64,000 bases of DNA from Niallia sp. XMNu-256 (GTDB lineage Bacteria; Bacillota; Bacilli; Bacillales; Cytobacillaceae). Numbering within the stretch: the stretch's first letter is position 1; each line of letters opens with the position of its first letter. This document shows, one piece after another, positions 47,414-55,908 of the stretch. The notes under the pieces were generated by a model that worked only from the letters and a program-made list of their open reading frames with translations, had not been told where the DNA came from and did no database searches. Location of the stretch: positions 2,024,501 to 2,088,500 of the forward strand of contig NZ_CP137636.1 in the NCBI RefSeq assembly GCF_036670015.1. The letters are read 5' to 3'. The position numbers and the translations under genes were made by a program.

Positions 47414-48313
47414 ATGAGACGTCCAACTTATGGTTATGGCCATCACGAACACGACGATAAATGTTTTAACAAAAAACCTTGCACTTGCCATAAATGTCGT
47501 GATGACAAAAAGTGTTGTGATGACAAGAAGTATTACGATGACAAAAAGTGTTGTGATGACAAGAAGCATTGCGATGACAAGAAGCATTGCGATGACAAGA
47601 AGTGTTGCGATGACAAAAAGAATGACAAGGAAAAAGGTTTGTTAACAGAATTTGATGTCTTTGACAAATGCGGTATTCAAAATGGATTAGGTAACTTCGA
47701 TACTATAATTGGCAAAGTACGTGTTAATATCGATGATAACAATGACCGTGTTTGGTTGCATGCAACAGTAAACTGGCAGCCAAACGAAACAGATGCATTT
47801 GAAATCCCTGTGCCTTTAACCCCAGGTACAATTGATCCTGAAGATCTTGAAGTTCTTGAGGATTTGGTTACAGCAGTTCAAGCTAGATTTACGATCTGGA
47901 GAGGGAATCCAACAAGATTTCCAAACAATGCAGAACCACTTTGTTCCTTTATTGATTCGGCTCCGTTTAATATTACTGGAATTGATTTTGAAACACCACC
48001 TGAAGAACCAGGAGGTCCGGCTGCCCTTGACTTTGTGCTAGGTTTTGCCCCTGTGACAACTCATTTCCAAGTGGTAGATGAGGATCCAGAATGTGGAAAT
48101 AACTCGTATTTCCTTACTATAGAAAGACTTACACCAGTTGTTAATGGCAATGGAAACGGAAATGGAAATGGCAATGGCAATGGAAACGGAAATGGCAATG
48201 GAAACGGAAATAGACCAAATATTGATGTAATTAATGTAGTGTTAACAGCATCTGAAATTGAAGAAAATAAAAATGATCGTAAAAAAAATAAATGTGACGA
48301 CGATTCTAAGTAA
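47414..48313 (+). CDS. Cys/His/Asp-repeat protein with Asn-Gly tail
   Basis: A 299-residue protein with RBS ATAGGAGATG. Residues 1-30 hold HHEHDD and CTCHKC. Residues 30-72 are seven units of (C/H/Y)(C/Y)DDKK, a dense metal-ligand array. A compact domain follows (75-235; LTEFDVFDKCGIQNGLGNFD and VWLHATVNWQ), then about 12 Gly-Asn units (235-262) and a charged tail. I recognise no family. Repeats of 18 bases in the DNA suggest expansion by slippage. A spore-surface role is inferred from the neighbours. Confidence 0.75.
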   Translation: MRRPTYGYGHHEHDDKCFNKKPCTCHKCRDDKKCCDDKKYYDDKKCCDDKKHCDDKKHCDDKKCCDDKKNDKEKGLLTEFDVFDKCGIQNGLGNFDTIIGKVRVNIDDNNDRVWLHATVNWQPNETDAFEIPVPLTPGTIDPEDLEVLEDLVTAVQARFTIWRGNPTRFPNNAEPLCSFIDSAPFNITGIDFETPPEEPGGPAALDFVLGFAPVTTHFQVVDEDPECGNNSYFLTIERLTPVVNGNGNGNGNGNGNGNGNGNGNGNRPNIDVINVVLTASEIEENKNDRKKNKCDDDSK

Positions 48314-48321
48314 ATAAAGAA

Positions 48322-48376
48322 CGCGATCAAAGCCCTTCTCGGAAGTCGAGTTGGGGCTTTGATCATTTTTTTTTTG
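48322..48376 (+). terminator. Terminator after repeat-protein gene
   Basis: GATCAAAGCCC pairs with GGGCTTTGATC, followed by ten Ts. Confidence 0.92.
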
Positions 48377-48640
48377 TAAAGTTAGTACCAGTAGATTAAA
48401 AATTAAGACAACCTTATTATTAAGGATATTGAACTATAAATTTAGAATAGGTAAGTAGAATCACAATCCTTACCTGGCTCTTTGTAAAAATGTGTTCCCG
48501 TCCCGTGACACTTGTCCTAGCAAACCCCTTCCTCCTGACATATATAAATAGTAAGTCAAACAATTAGAGCCATATCTGTAAAAGGTATTGACTTTATTGT
48601 TTTAAGACTGAAAATTTTGTTTATAACAGGAGGAGTTTTA

Positions 48641-49363
48641 ATGAATAATCGTTTTGAGTGCAGCTATGGACATCATGATCACCATCACTGTCCACCGGTA
48701 AATGCTTGTGAACAAGTAGAATCGAAGAGTGATTGTGAAGTAGGTCGTGTAGATAATCGCCTTGGTTTTGAAAGAGAAGTCATTATCGCTGAGGTTCCAC
48801 TACATGTGAGTGTTGAAGCTGATATTGAGCTACCGCATGCAGCAAATGATATTAAAAACATTCGCAAAAACGTTCATTTAACCCAATGCAAGGCCATACC
48901 GATCCCAAGAGAAAAGGGAGAGGTATCAAATGAGCTCAATTTATTTATCGAAGGGTTTGTGCATAAAAATATTCAATTCACTGAAAGCTGCAATAGTATA
49001 GTTAGAGATTTTGCAGTCAATATTCCTTTTAAATGCTTTAAACGGATTAAAGGTGTAAATGATTTGATGATAAGTACTAGCCAAAAGAGTAGTCAAGTAG
49101 ATGAAATCAGAGAAATCGATCATGATGGAATGGGATCCAACCGCTGCAGTTTTGGCTCATTTACATTTGAGGCATTTAATGAGCCGGTTAAATGTAGATT
49201 AATGAGAGCTGAAATTACTGAAATGGAATTTCCACACAATTTTGATTGCGATGGCCATTTTAATATGCTTACTGAAAAAATGTCGCTTGAATTATTGGTT
49301 CGTTTAACTCAAACACAACCTGTAGAAATGGGACATAAAAAACATCCACATAAATCTTGTTAA
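48641..49363 (+). CDS. SPOCS/DUF3794-like spore envelope protein
   Basis: A 240-residue protein from ATG 48641 with RBS ACAGGAGGAG. After a His-rich start (YGHHDHHHC), the core reads VIIAEVPLHVSVEADIELP, KNVHLTQCKAIPI, LFIEGFVHKNIQF and FAVNIPFKCFKRIKG. This order (strand, G-V--N-I-Y, then VPF) resembles DUF3794/SPOCS domains of spore coat morphogens. It shares the pattern with the three minus-strand genes that follow. A CATATATAAA (48539) is a possible SigK -10. Confidence 0.7.
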   Translation: MNNRFECSYGHHDHHHCPPVNACEQVESKSDCEVGRVDNRLGFEREVIIAEVPLHVSVEADIELPHAANDIKNIRKNVHLTQCKAIPIPREKGEVSNELNLFIEGFVHKNIQFTESCNSIVRDFAVNIPFKCFKRIKGVNDLMISTSQKSSQVDEIREIDHDGMGSNRCSFGSFTFEAFNEPVKCRLMRAEITEMEFPHNFDCDGHFNMLTEKMSLELLVRLTQTQPVEMGHKKHPHKSC

Positions 49364-49365
49364 TA

Positions 49366-49402
49366 ATAAAAAGGGTGTCTCATATTCGGCACCCTTTCTT
49401 TA
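49366..49402. terminator. Bidirectional terminator
   Basis: AAAGGGTGTC pairs with GGCACCCTTT between convergent genes. Confidence 0.85.
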
Positions 49403-51907
49403 ATAAAGTTCAATGACTTGTTTCTGTATTAGATTGATCGTTAATCCAACTGTCCCATGTAAATGAAAATGCTGTTTCTTTTCCTTCGATTCTAGATCTT
49501 GATGCCATATAAAATGAGTTTGAGTGAGTTGACTGGTAATCGGCTCGGCATATTTCTGATAAAACTCAAAATGATAGTCACTTGCTTGATGCTCCGACTG
49601 AAACACAAATTCATTATGTTGATTACAGCCTAATTCAGGCAAGTTTAGCCAATCAATACTCGTTGTTTTCGACCATTTAATAGGAACCTTTATTGAATGT
49701 AGGAGATTCGATCCACCTTTTGTTAATTCAATATCAGCAATCAGTAAACCTTTTAAAAAGACTGAATTTGCAGGTGCGATCACTTTACAATCTAAAGATT
49801 CAATCGACCAGTCTACCTTAGATATATCCTGGATAGGAATCATGAAATCGAACTTTTCAACAATATCCACATCCATTTTAACCTCGCCTAACAATACAGG
49901 CATTTTAACAAAGATCGGTTGTTTTTTCTCAACTTTCTCTTTCTTAGGATGATGAGTTTTTCGTTGTTTTTGTACGGGAATGTCTGACTGGCAATCCGTT
50001 TTCTTTGCCGGTTCCTTCTTAATATCGTCTTTTTTGTCTACATGTTTCTTCTTTTTAACGTTTTCATGGGTTGATTTTTTACTACTATCTTCTTTTAGAA
50101 CAGTTGGCTCTATATTTGAGGCAATTTGGTTAGAATGACCAAGATCATGATTGCTATTGAGATCCATAATTGAATCTTGATTTGTGCTAGAAGATTCTTC
50201 AAGTTCAAAATCTATTTTAGTTTCTTTTTTTCTTTTATAACAATTTTTCTTGTGTAAAACTTTTTTCTTTTTCGCAGTTAGTGTACAATGATTCTTTTTG
50301 ATCTTTTTCTTGTAGGAACATGAATAATCTTTCATATCATCATTAATCTCTTCTAAAGGTTTATCATGAGAGCTTTCTTCATCGATTATTGATAAGTCAA
50401 TAGCTTCATCATCTATTTGAACATCTGATGAAGAAGATGAAGAAGACGAGGAAGACTCATCAGATTCTTCGCTTGAACTCTCATCAATTTTAGACAATTG
50501 CTCTTCTATTAATGCTTTATGGCTAGAAGAAATTTCTATTTTTTCTTCTTCTAAAATCGGATTAATTAACATTTCTTCCTGATCGGACATAGGGGATTCA
50601 GCAGTCTCATTATCTACTTCATCATCTGATGAAGAAGCGGACACTTCGGATTGTTCACTTGAACTTTCGTCAACTTGAGACAAAAGTTCTTCTATTAATG
50701 CTTTATGGCAAGAAGAAGTTTCTACTTTTTCATCTTCTAAAGTTAGATCAATTAACACTTCTTCCTGATCAGACATAGGGGGTTCAGCAGTTTCATTATC
50801 TATTTCATCGTTTGATGTAGAATATACCTCTTCACTTGAACTCTCGTCATCTGGAGACAAAAGCTCTTCTATTAATTCACGATAACAAGATGGATTTTCC
50901 ATATTTTCTTCTTCTAAAATCGGACCATTTAACATTTCTTCCTGATCAGACAAAGGGGATTCAGCAGTCTCATGATCTATTTCATCATCTGATGAAGAAG
51001 CTGATACTTCGGATTGTTCACTTGAACTCTCATCAACTTGAGACAAAAGCTCTTCTATTAATTCATGATAACAAGAAGGAATTTCCGTATTTTCTCCTTC
51101 TAAAATCAGATTGTTTAACACTTCTTCCTGATCGAACAAGGATTCATCAGTTTTATTATCTTTTTCATCTTCTATTGAAGAAGCGGACACTTCGGATTGT
51201 TCACTTGAACTCTCGTCATCTTGGGATAAAAGCTCTTCTATTAATTCATGAGAACAAAAAGGATTTTCCATTTTTTCTTCTTCTAAAATAGGCTCAATTA
51301 ACATTTCTTCTTGTGCGGAAAGGGATTCAGCCGTTTCATTATCTATTTCATCATCTGATAAAGCAGATGACACTTCGGATTGTTCACTTGAACTCTCGTC
51401 ATCTGGCGACAAAAGCTCCTCTGTTAATTCAGGATAATAAGAAGGATTTTTCGTATTTTCTTCTAAAATCGGATCGTTTAACATTTCTTCCTGAATGGAC
51501 GATGGTGATTCAGTATCATTAAGTTCTTCTAAGAACTCATTGACCAAGGAAGAAATTCTGTCAGTTTTATCCAGATCATTCTTTTTATCGGTTTGTTCGA
51601 CATCTACAGGTTTTTCTTTATTCTCGTTGATACGATTACGTTCTATCGCACTAGGAACAGGTGGAGTAAAGATCACCGGCTTTGTTCCTGTAATCCCATC
51701 AATCTCTTCATTCTTATAGATCGAAGGTTTACTTTTTTTATTCTGTTGTTTGTCTTTGTTGGTTCGTTGTTTATCCTCTTTTTCCCTTCTTCCCCTTGTG
51801 AATGGGGAGGAAGGATATTGGTTTTGTGTTGCGGGATGGTTCCCGTAATATCCATAATGATGTTGTTGAACAGAGTAGGGATGGACATAGGGATTGAAAT
51901 TAGTCAT
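49400..51907 (-). CDS. Large acidic-repeat protein with SPOCS-like C-terminus
   Basis: An 835-residue protein. Residues 1-65 are Tyr/His/Pro-rich, then Lys-rich. Residues about 140-500 hold six tandem units of about 58 residues with a core like ELIEELLSxxDESSSEQSEV and QEEMLxxPILEEE, strongly acidic and Ser-rich. A poly-Ser run and a Lys-rich block (to about 665) follow. The last 170 residues match the SPOCS-like domain of its neighbours (VKMPVLLGEVKMDVDIVEKF; VFLKGLLIADIELT). Likely an envelope protein; phosphorylation or metal binding by the repeats is speculative. Confidence 0.75.
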   Translation of the reverse strand: MTNFNPYVHPYSVQQHHYGYYGNHPATQNQYPSSPFTRGRREKEDKQRTNKDKQQNKKSKPSIYKNEEIDGITGTKPVIFTPPVPSAIERNRINENKEKPVDVEQTDKKNDLDKTDRISSLVNEFLEELNDTESPSSIQEEMLNDPILEENTKNPSYYPELTEELLSPDDESSSEQSEVSSALSDDEIDNETAESLSAQEEMLIEPILEEEKMENPFCSHELIEELLSQDDESSSEQSEVSASSIEDEKDNKTDESLFDQEEVLNNLILEGENTEIPSCYHELIEELLSQVDESSSEQSEVSASSSDDEIDHETAESPLSDQEEMLNGPILEEENMENPSCYRELIEELLSPDDESSSEEVYSTSNDEIDNETAEPPMSDQEEVLIDLTLEDEKVETSSCHKALIEELLSQVDESSSEQSEVSASSSDDEVDNETAESPMSDQEEMLINPILEEEKIEISSSHKALIEEQLSKIDESSSEESDESSSSSSSSSSDVQIDDEAIDLSIIDEESSHDKPLEEINDDMKDYSCSYKKKIKKNHCTLTAKKKKVLHKKNCYKRKKETKIDFELEESSSTNQDSIMDLNSNHDLGHSNQIASNIEPTVLKEDSSKKSTHENVKKKKHVDKKDDIKKEPAKKTDCQSDIPVQKQRKTHHPKKEKVEKKQPIFVKMPVLLGEVKMDVDIVEKFDFMIPIQDISKVDWSIESLDCKVIAPANSVFLKGLLIADIELTKGGSNLLHSIKVPIKWSKTTSIDWLNLPELGCNQHNEFVFQSEHQASDYHFEFYQKYAEPITSQLTQTHFIWHQDLESKEKKQHFHLHGTVGLTINLIQKQVIELY

Positions 51908-52030
51908 GGTTGTCTGGAAGGTTTGCCTTTAGCATCCTCTCCAATCCCTCCTTATAAAACATTAAATAAAATAGATTAAAAGCAACCATCAGTAAGAAAA
52001 TCAATTCTTACCGATGGCAATGAACATAAT
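51908..52030 (-). promoter_or_regulatory. Leader region of the acidic-repeat gene
   Basis: The RBS GGAGGGATTGGAG (near 51940) lies about 30 bases before the ATG at 51907, farther than usual. A TTGGAG at 51943 is closer to an RBS-like position for an upstream start, but no in-frame start there is open. Start choice is uncertain. Confidence 0.3.
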
Positions 52031-52033
52031 AAA

Positions 52034-52804
52034 TTAATAATCATCATCATGACAGTCGTCATTCGTTGTAGAACAAACTCGAACTTGTTGGTTTTGAAGC
52101 ACCTTTAACCGTATATCAATAACCATTTTTTCCTCGACTTGATTAAAGCATCCTTCGCCAATTGGGGCATCATCTTCATGGAACATGACACGGTTAATCG
52201 CCTCATCCCATTCAATAATACTGCTGGAAATTAATTCACAGAATGGCAATTCATTGTAATGTTGAATACTCTCCTGATGGAATTGCGATAGATCGCTTGA
52301 TTGGAAATGATCCTTTTCTGGAAAACCAGATGGCAACGGTTTTGAAATAAAGAAATCGAATTCTTGACGTTTGTTTACTTCTGGCATGACTGGCTCCGCT
52401 AAGAAGTGTTTGATTTCTGTCACACAATGGAACGGAACATCCACTGTTAGCGAATGTAAATTAGATGAGATCGCTGTATGATTGGATTCACAAATTTCCT
52501 TGCTCGGACTTGCATATTGAATGTTTTTACGAATAAATCCTTTTACAAATAATTTATTGGTTGGTAGAAGCAAGCGACATTGAACCAGCTTAACATGTTT
52601 TTTAACATCTTTGATTTCTAACACAGGTTCTGGAAATTTAATACAGGCATCTACATTTGCTTGTAGAGTCAGTTCAGCTAATACAACAGGTACTTTTGTC
52701 ACTAATTTTCCTAAACTTACACTTGGTTTATTTGGCTTATTGTCACACTCATTAATAGTTGATGGGAAATTACATACATCATTCTTTATATGTTTTTCGG
52801 ACAT
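52034..52804 (-). CDS. SPOCS-like spore envelope protein
   Basis: A 256-residue protein from ATG 52804, with AGGAGGG nine bases upstream. (The frame is open to 52942 but that start lacks an RBS.) The core is VPVVLAELTLQANVDACIKF, KHVKLVQCRLLLP, LFVKGFIRKNIQYASP and LTVDVPFHCVTEI. A second half (170-235) has FPEKDHFQSSDLSQFHQ and PFCELISSSIIEWDEAI, repeated almost exactly in the next gene. It ends in CHDDDY. Probably a coat-assembly protein. Confidence 0.75.
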   Translation of the reverse strand: MSEKHIKNDVCNFPSTINECDNKPNKPSVSLGKLVTKVPVVLAELTLQANVDACIKFPEPVLEIKDVKKHVKLVQCRLLLPTNKLFVKGFIRKNIQYASPSKEICESNHTAISSNLHSLTVDVPFHCVTEIKHFLAEPVMPEVNKRQEFDFFISKPLPSGFPEKDHFQSSDLSQFHQESIQHYNELPFCELISSSIIEWDEAINRVMFHEDDAPIGEGCFNQVEEKMVIDIRLKVLQNQQVRVCSTTNDDCHDDDY

Positions 52805-53000
52805 TTCTATGGCCCTCCTAATATTTTCAAGATAGTGCATCATATGCAAGATAGATGTCCATGTGTATGGGCAAATACCCATTAACAAGGAATGGACAAC
52901 ACAATCCGATTCAGAAACATTGAAGCCATAAGGATGGACCATTTTCCTAAATTTTCATCACAAAATTTCCTCACAAATTAAAAGGAATTGAATATGTACC

Positions 53001-53249
53001 TTTAACTTCATTCAGCAAATACCTTTTGTACTGAAAGCTTGCGACAGGCTAGAAAGTCCTTTACTTATATAAGGAACGATCAAACCCGGTTAAATGAAGG
53101 TAAGCCTCCAGCGGATGTCTCGAATTTTTTTAGAGTCATTTATCGAGCGAGCTCGACGACGGACAGGACGTCCTAGTCAGGCGTAAGCCAAAGGATGTGG
53201 CGTTTTGAAGCGTGATAAAAATCGGACGCAAATATGATGGGAATTTGAT
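53001..53249 (+). repeat. Structured intergenic repeat, family B copy 2
   Basis: Begins TTTAACTTCATTCA and ends GGGAATTTGAT. Blocks shared with 922-1112 are CCCGGTTAAATGAAGG, TAAGCCTCCAGCGGATG, a seven-T run, CGAGCGAGCTCG and ATAAAAATCGGACGCAA. Compared with copy 1 it carries about 55 extra bases between the last two blocks (GACAGGACGTCCTAGTC is a hairpin). No ORF. It lies between two minus-strand SPOCS-like genes. Confidence 0.65.
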
Positions 53250-53313
53250 AGGAACAAGAAGCAATATCAACTTCTTGTTAGCAAAGAAGTGATATTGCCG
53301 AGAGCCAATTAAA

Positions 53314-54099
53314 TTATAAAGCCTTAATCCGAACTTGTTGATTTTGCATGATATTTACAGTGACCTCAAGGAATATTTTTTCTTCCATATTGTAAAACAG
53401 TCCTTCAAATGAATTGTGGCCGCAAAGGGGTCTTCGATCAATCGCTTCATCCCACTCGACAATCCGACTCGAGAGTAACTCACAATATGGAAGCTGATTA
53501 TAATATTGAGTGCTTACTTGATGGTACTGGGAAAGATCATTCGATTGCAGTTGATCTTTTTCAGGATACCCATGCCCTAAAGGCTGTGCGCGATAGAAAT
53601 CAAATTCCGAACTTGTATTACTGAACGGCAGCTGTGGAGGAGAAATAAATTCAGACACTTTCGTAACGGTACTGAATGGAACATCCACCGTTAATGAACG
53701 AATGACAGAAGAGATTCCTTCATGATCGGATTCATTGCAAGGTGTCGCATATTGGATATTTTGACGAACAAATCCTTTAATAAATAATCGAAATGCTGGA
53801 AAGCCATCGATATTAAAAGGATCATGAGCTCCCTTGTGAATGGCTGGGAGTAATAAGCTGCATTGCACAATTTTTACGGTTTTCTTCATATCTTTGATTT
53901 CAAGAACAGGACTAGGAAATGTAATATTTGCCGCTAAATTTGTTTTTACAGTTAATTCTGACAGGGTAACTGGAAGCTTTAATACCTTTGCTCCAGTTTT
54001 CGCAGTTACAGGAGTCATAAATTCACTTTCACACTCTCCTAAAGCGGCTGAATCATTCACATGAACAGGATGAACATTATTTTTTTTATCTTTATCCAA
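53314..54099 (-). CDS. SPOCS-like spore envelope protein, paralogue
   Basis: A 261-residue protein starting at TTG 54099 with AAGGAGG eight bases upstream. Its core is LPVTLSELTVKTNLAANITF, KTVKIVQCSLLLP, LFIKGFVRQNIQYATP and LTVDVPFSTVTKV. The second half YPEKDQLQSNDLSQYHQ and PYCELLSSRIVEWDEAIDR is close to that of the 52034 gene, so these two are the nearest relatives of the four. They arose by duplication; repeat B copy 2 now separates them. Confidence 0.75.
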   Translation of the reverse strand: MDKDKKNNVHPVHVNDSAALGECESEFMTPVTAKTGAKVLKLPVTLSELTVKTNLAANITFPSPVLEIKDMKKTVKIVQCSLLLPAIHKGAHDPFNIDGFPAFRLFIKGFVRQNIQYATPCNESDHEGISSVIRSLTVDVPFSTVTKVSEFISPPQLPFSNTSSEFDFYRAQPLGHGYPEKDQLQSNDLSQYHQVSTQYYNQLPYCELLSSRIVEWDEAIDRRPLCGHNSFEGLFYNMEEKIFLEVTVNIMQNQQVRIKAL

Positions 54100-54267
54100 C
54101 CGAATATCCTCCTTAATATAGTAATTCTCTGTATCCTATGCAGACCTATAGATGAAAGTATTGGTACAATCGTGGAATTGTTCGAGATCAGGATCAACAA
54201 AATCAAGAAGTACTGGCACCTTTAGGCTCCTGTCCAGCATACGATTGGAGGAGAGGTGAGGATTAAG

Positions 54268-55455
54268 ATGGAAAGACAAAATTTTATGGCTGTCGATATA
54301 GGTAACAGTTGGTACAAAGCCTTAACATCTGATGATGGATATTCTTGTGAGTATCAATTTCCGAATGCAATTTCTTTATTTGATGAAGAGTTCTATGAAA
54401 AACCATATGATGATGATGACATTGTTTTCGAGGAAAATTTAATTGTTGAGGTAAAAAGCAAGGCCATTGTTGATAAAAGGGAGATTTATTATATTGGAAA
54501 AGGGGCAGCCAGACAGCGGGATGTCATTTTAACCGGATTTAATAATCAGAAGGTCGATGAGGATCGTACCTATGTACTCTTATTTGGCTTAGCTGCTTTT
54601 CATGCCATTCGTTTAAATCCTGATGAAGAAGAGTTGGAATATACCATGGATCAATTAGCGGTTTCATTGCCAACAACTCAATATAAGGAAAAGAAAGACC
54701 TATTTAAACAACGATTACTGGGAACACATACGGTAATTTTTCATAAAGTACCAGGGATGTCGGAACCGAAAGAGTTAACGGTTAAATTACATGTAGAAGA
54801 TGTGATTGTCGGGGCAGAGGGTGCTTGTGCCTATCTGGGGATTACTCGTGACCTAGAAACATTAGGGGTCAAGGACGAGGAACTTGTTAAAGATTCACAG
54901 AAGGGAATTATTATTGGCGATCTTGGCGGAGATTCGGTTGATTTTGTTGGGATTAAAAACAATAAACCGGTTGCTTCTGTAGAAGGAGAAACATTCGGCA
55001 TCAATCAATTCCTCGATAATATTATTCAAAAGGTAAGCAAAAATGAATTATATAAATTTGATTCGCGTGCGGAGCTGGAAGAAAAACTAGCAGCAGGACA
55101 ATCAGAATGGTATGTTGAGCCATTTGCAGGCGTTCGGAAAGATATTAGTAAATATATTATTCCGCAGCTAAAATCAATGGCGATTAAGTATTTAGAACAT
55201 TTTGATCGGGTTCGCAGCGGTTCGAATGAGATTAAGGGAGCAACCCGTTATATTGCGGTTGGCGGCGCAGCGAAATTAGCACAAAAGCAAATTCAACAGG
55301 CCGCAGTACGATGGGCGGAACGAGGCCGTCCGATTCAGTTAATGTTCCCTGAGAATATGGAAAAACTAAATGTTCACGGGTTGATGATTCTTGCGAAAAT
55401 GAAACAAATGAAAATCGACCTAGATCAAAAAAGCCTCGTTTCTGTAAGAGAATAA
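54268..55455 (+). CDS. ParM/StbA-like actin-family protein
   Basis: A 395-residue actin-like ATPase. Phosphate 1 is MAVDIGNSWYKAL (near 7), the connecting region is AAFHAIRLNPDEEE, phosphate 2 is GIIIGDLGGDSVDFVGI (near 214), and the adenosine motif is YIAVGGAAKLAQK (near 330). Members form dynamic filaments that move plasmid DNA, usually with a small DNA-binding partner and a centromere. GAGGTGAGG precedes ATG 54268. A small gene follows after 14 bases. The chromosomal setting among spore genes is unusual. Confidence 0.88.
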   Translation: MERQNFMAVDIGNSWYKALTSDDGYSCEYQFPNAISLFDEEFYEKPYDDDDIVFEENLIVEVKSKAIVDKREIYYIGKGAARQRDVILTGFNNQKVDEDRTYVLLFGLAAFHAIRLNPDEEELEYTMDQLAVSLPTTQYKEKKDLFKQRLLGTHTVIFHKVPGMSEPKELTVKLHVEDVIVGAEGACAYLGITRDLETLGVKDEELVKDSQKGIIIGDLGGDSVDFVGIKNNKPVASVEGETFGINQFLDNIIQKVSKNELYKFDSRAELEEKLAAGQSEWYVEPFAGVRKDISKYIIPQLKSMAIKYLEHFDRVRSGSNEIKGATRYIAVGGAAKLAQKQIQQAAVRWAERGRPIQLMFPENMEKLNVHGLMILAKMKQMKIDLDQKSLVSVRE

Positions 55456-55469
55456 AAGGATGATGGGAA

Positions 55470-55838
55470 ATGGCTAAATTATATACAGATTACATCAATC
55501 GGACGGCATTATCCGTCCCAGACCATTTTATTGATGTAAAGAGCGGCGAGAAGGTGAAGGTGTCAAGGGAAATCTACGAACAAATTGATTACCATGCTGA
55601 AAATCAGACACTTATTCATTTAGTATTATCAGCTCTTTATGAATATTTACATCCAAGAAAACTAAATGAAAGTGATGACATTTTGCTAGAATTAGCCCAA
55701 ATTAAAGAAATGCTGATACAGGGCTACCAACCAAAAGTTCAAACTTCCTCACAAATGCGAACCCAAACAAAACAACCAGAAATTGAAGGCCTAGATATGA
55801 AGGAAGTAGAAGATATATTAGAGATTTTTGGAGGATGA
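55470..55838 (+). CDS. Small partner protein downstream of ParM-like gene
   Basis: A 122-residue protein. KVSREIYEQIDYHAENQTLI then helices (LELAQIKEMLIQGYQ) and an acidic C-terminal tail (GLDMKEVEDILEIFGG). It occupies the position of ParR-type adaptors, which bind DNA with the N-terminus and the actin filament with the C-terminal helix. No sequence identity to ParR can be claimed from sight. The RBS is GATGATGGG, and the gene is co-transcribed with the ParM-like gene. Confidence 0.6.
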   Translation: MAKLYTDYINRTALSVPDHFIDVKSGEKVKVSREIYEQIDYHAENQTLIHLVLSALYEYLHPRKLNESDDILLELAQIKEMLIQGYQPKVQTSSQMRTQTKQPEIEGLDMKEVEDILEIFGG

Positions 55839-55849
55839 GCACCCATTAA

Positions 55850-55880
55850 TAAAGGTGAACTCTAAGCAGAGTTCACCTCA
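55850..55880. terminator. Terminator of the actin operon
   Basis: AGGTGAACTCTAAGCAGAGTTCACCT is a perfect hairpin; convergent with the CotY/CotZ-like gene. Confidence 0.85.
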
Positions 55881-55908
55881 CATTTATTAAAGTATTTTAT
55901 TGGTCGTA

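Noticed and set aside
47505-47640. CRISPR-like array because of 18-base repeats
   Set aside because: The repeats are contiguous, in frame and translated; there are no spacers and no cas genes.
49400-51907. Long plus-strand ORFs opposite the acidic-repeat gene, such as 50836-51291
   Set aside because: Their repeats mirror those of the minus-strand protein and they have no RBS or family pattern.
53001-53249. Family B copy 2 as a parC centromere for the ParM-like gene
   Set aside because: It is about 1 kb away, beyond another gene, lacks iterons, and has a homologue at 922 with no ParM gene nearby.
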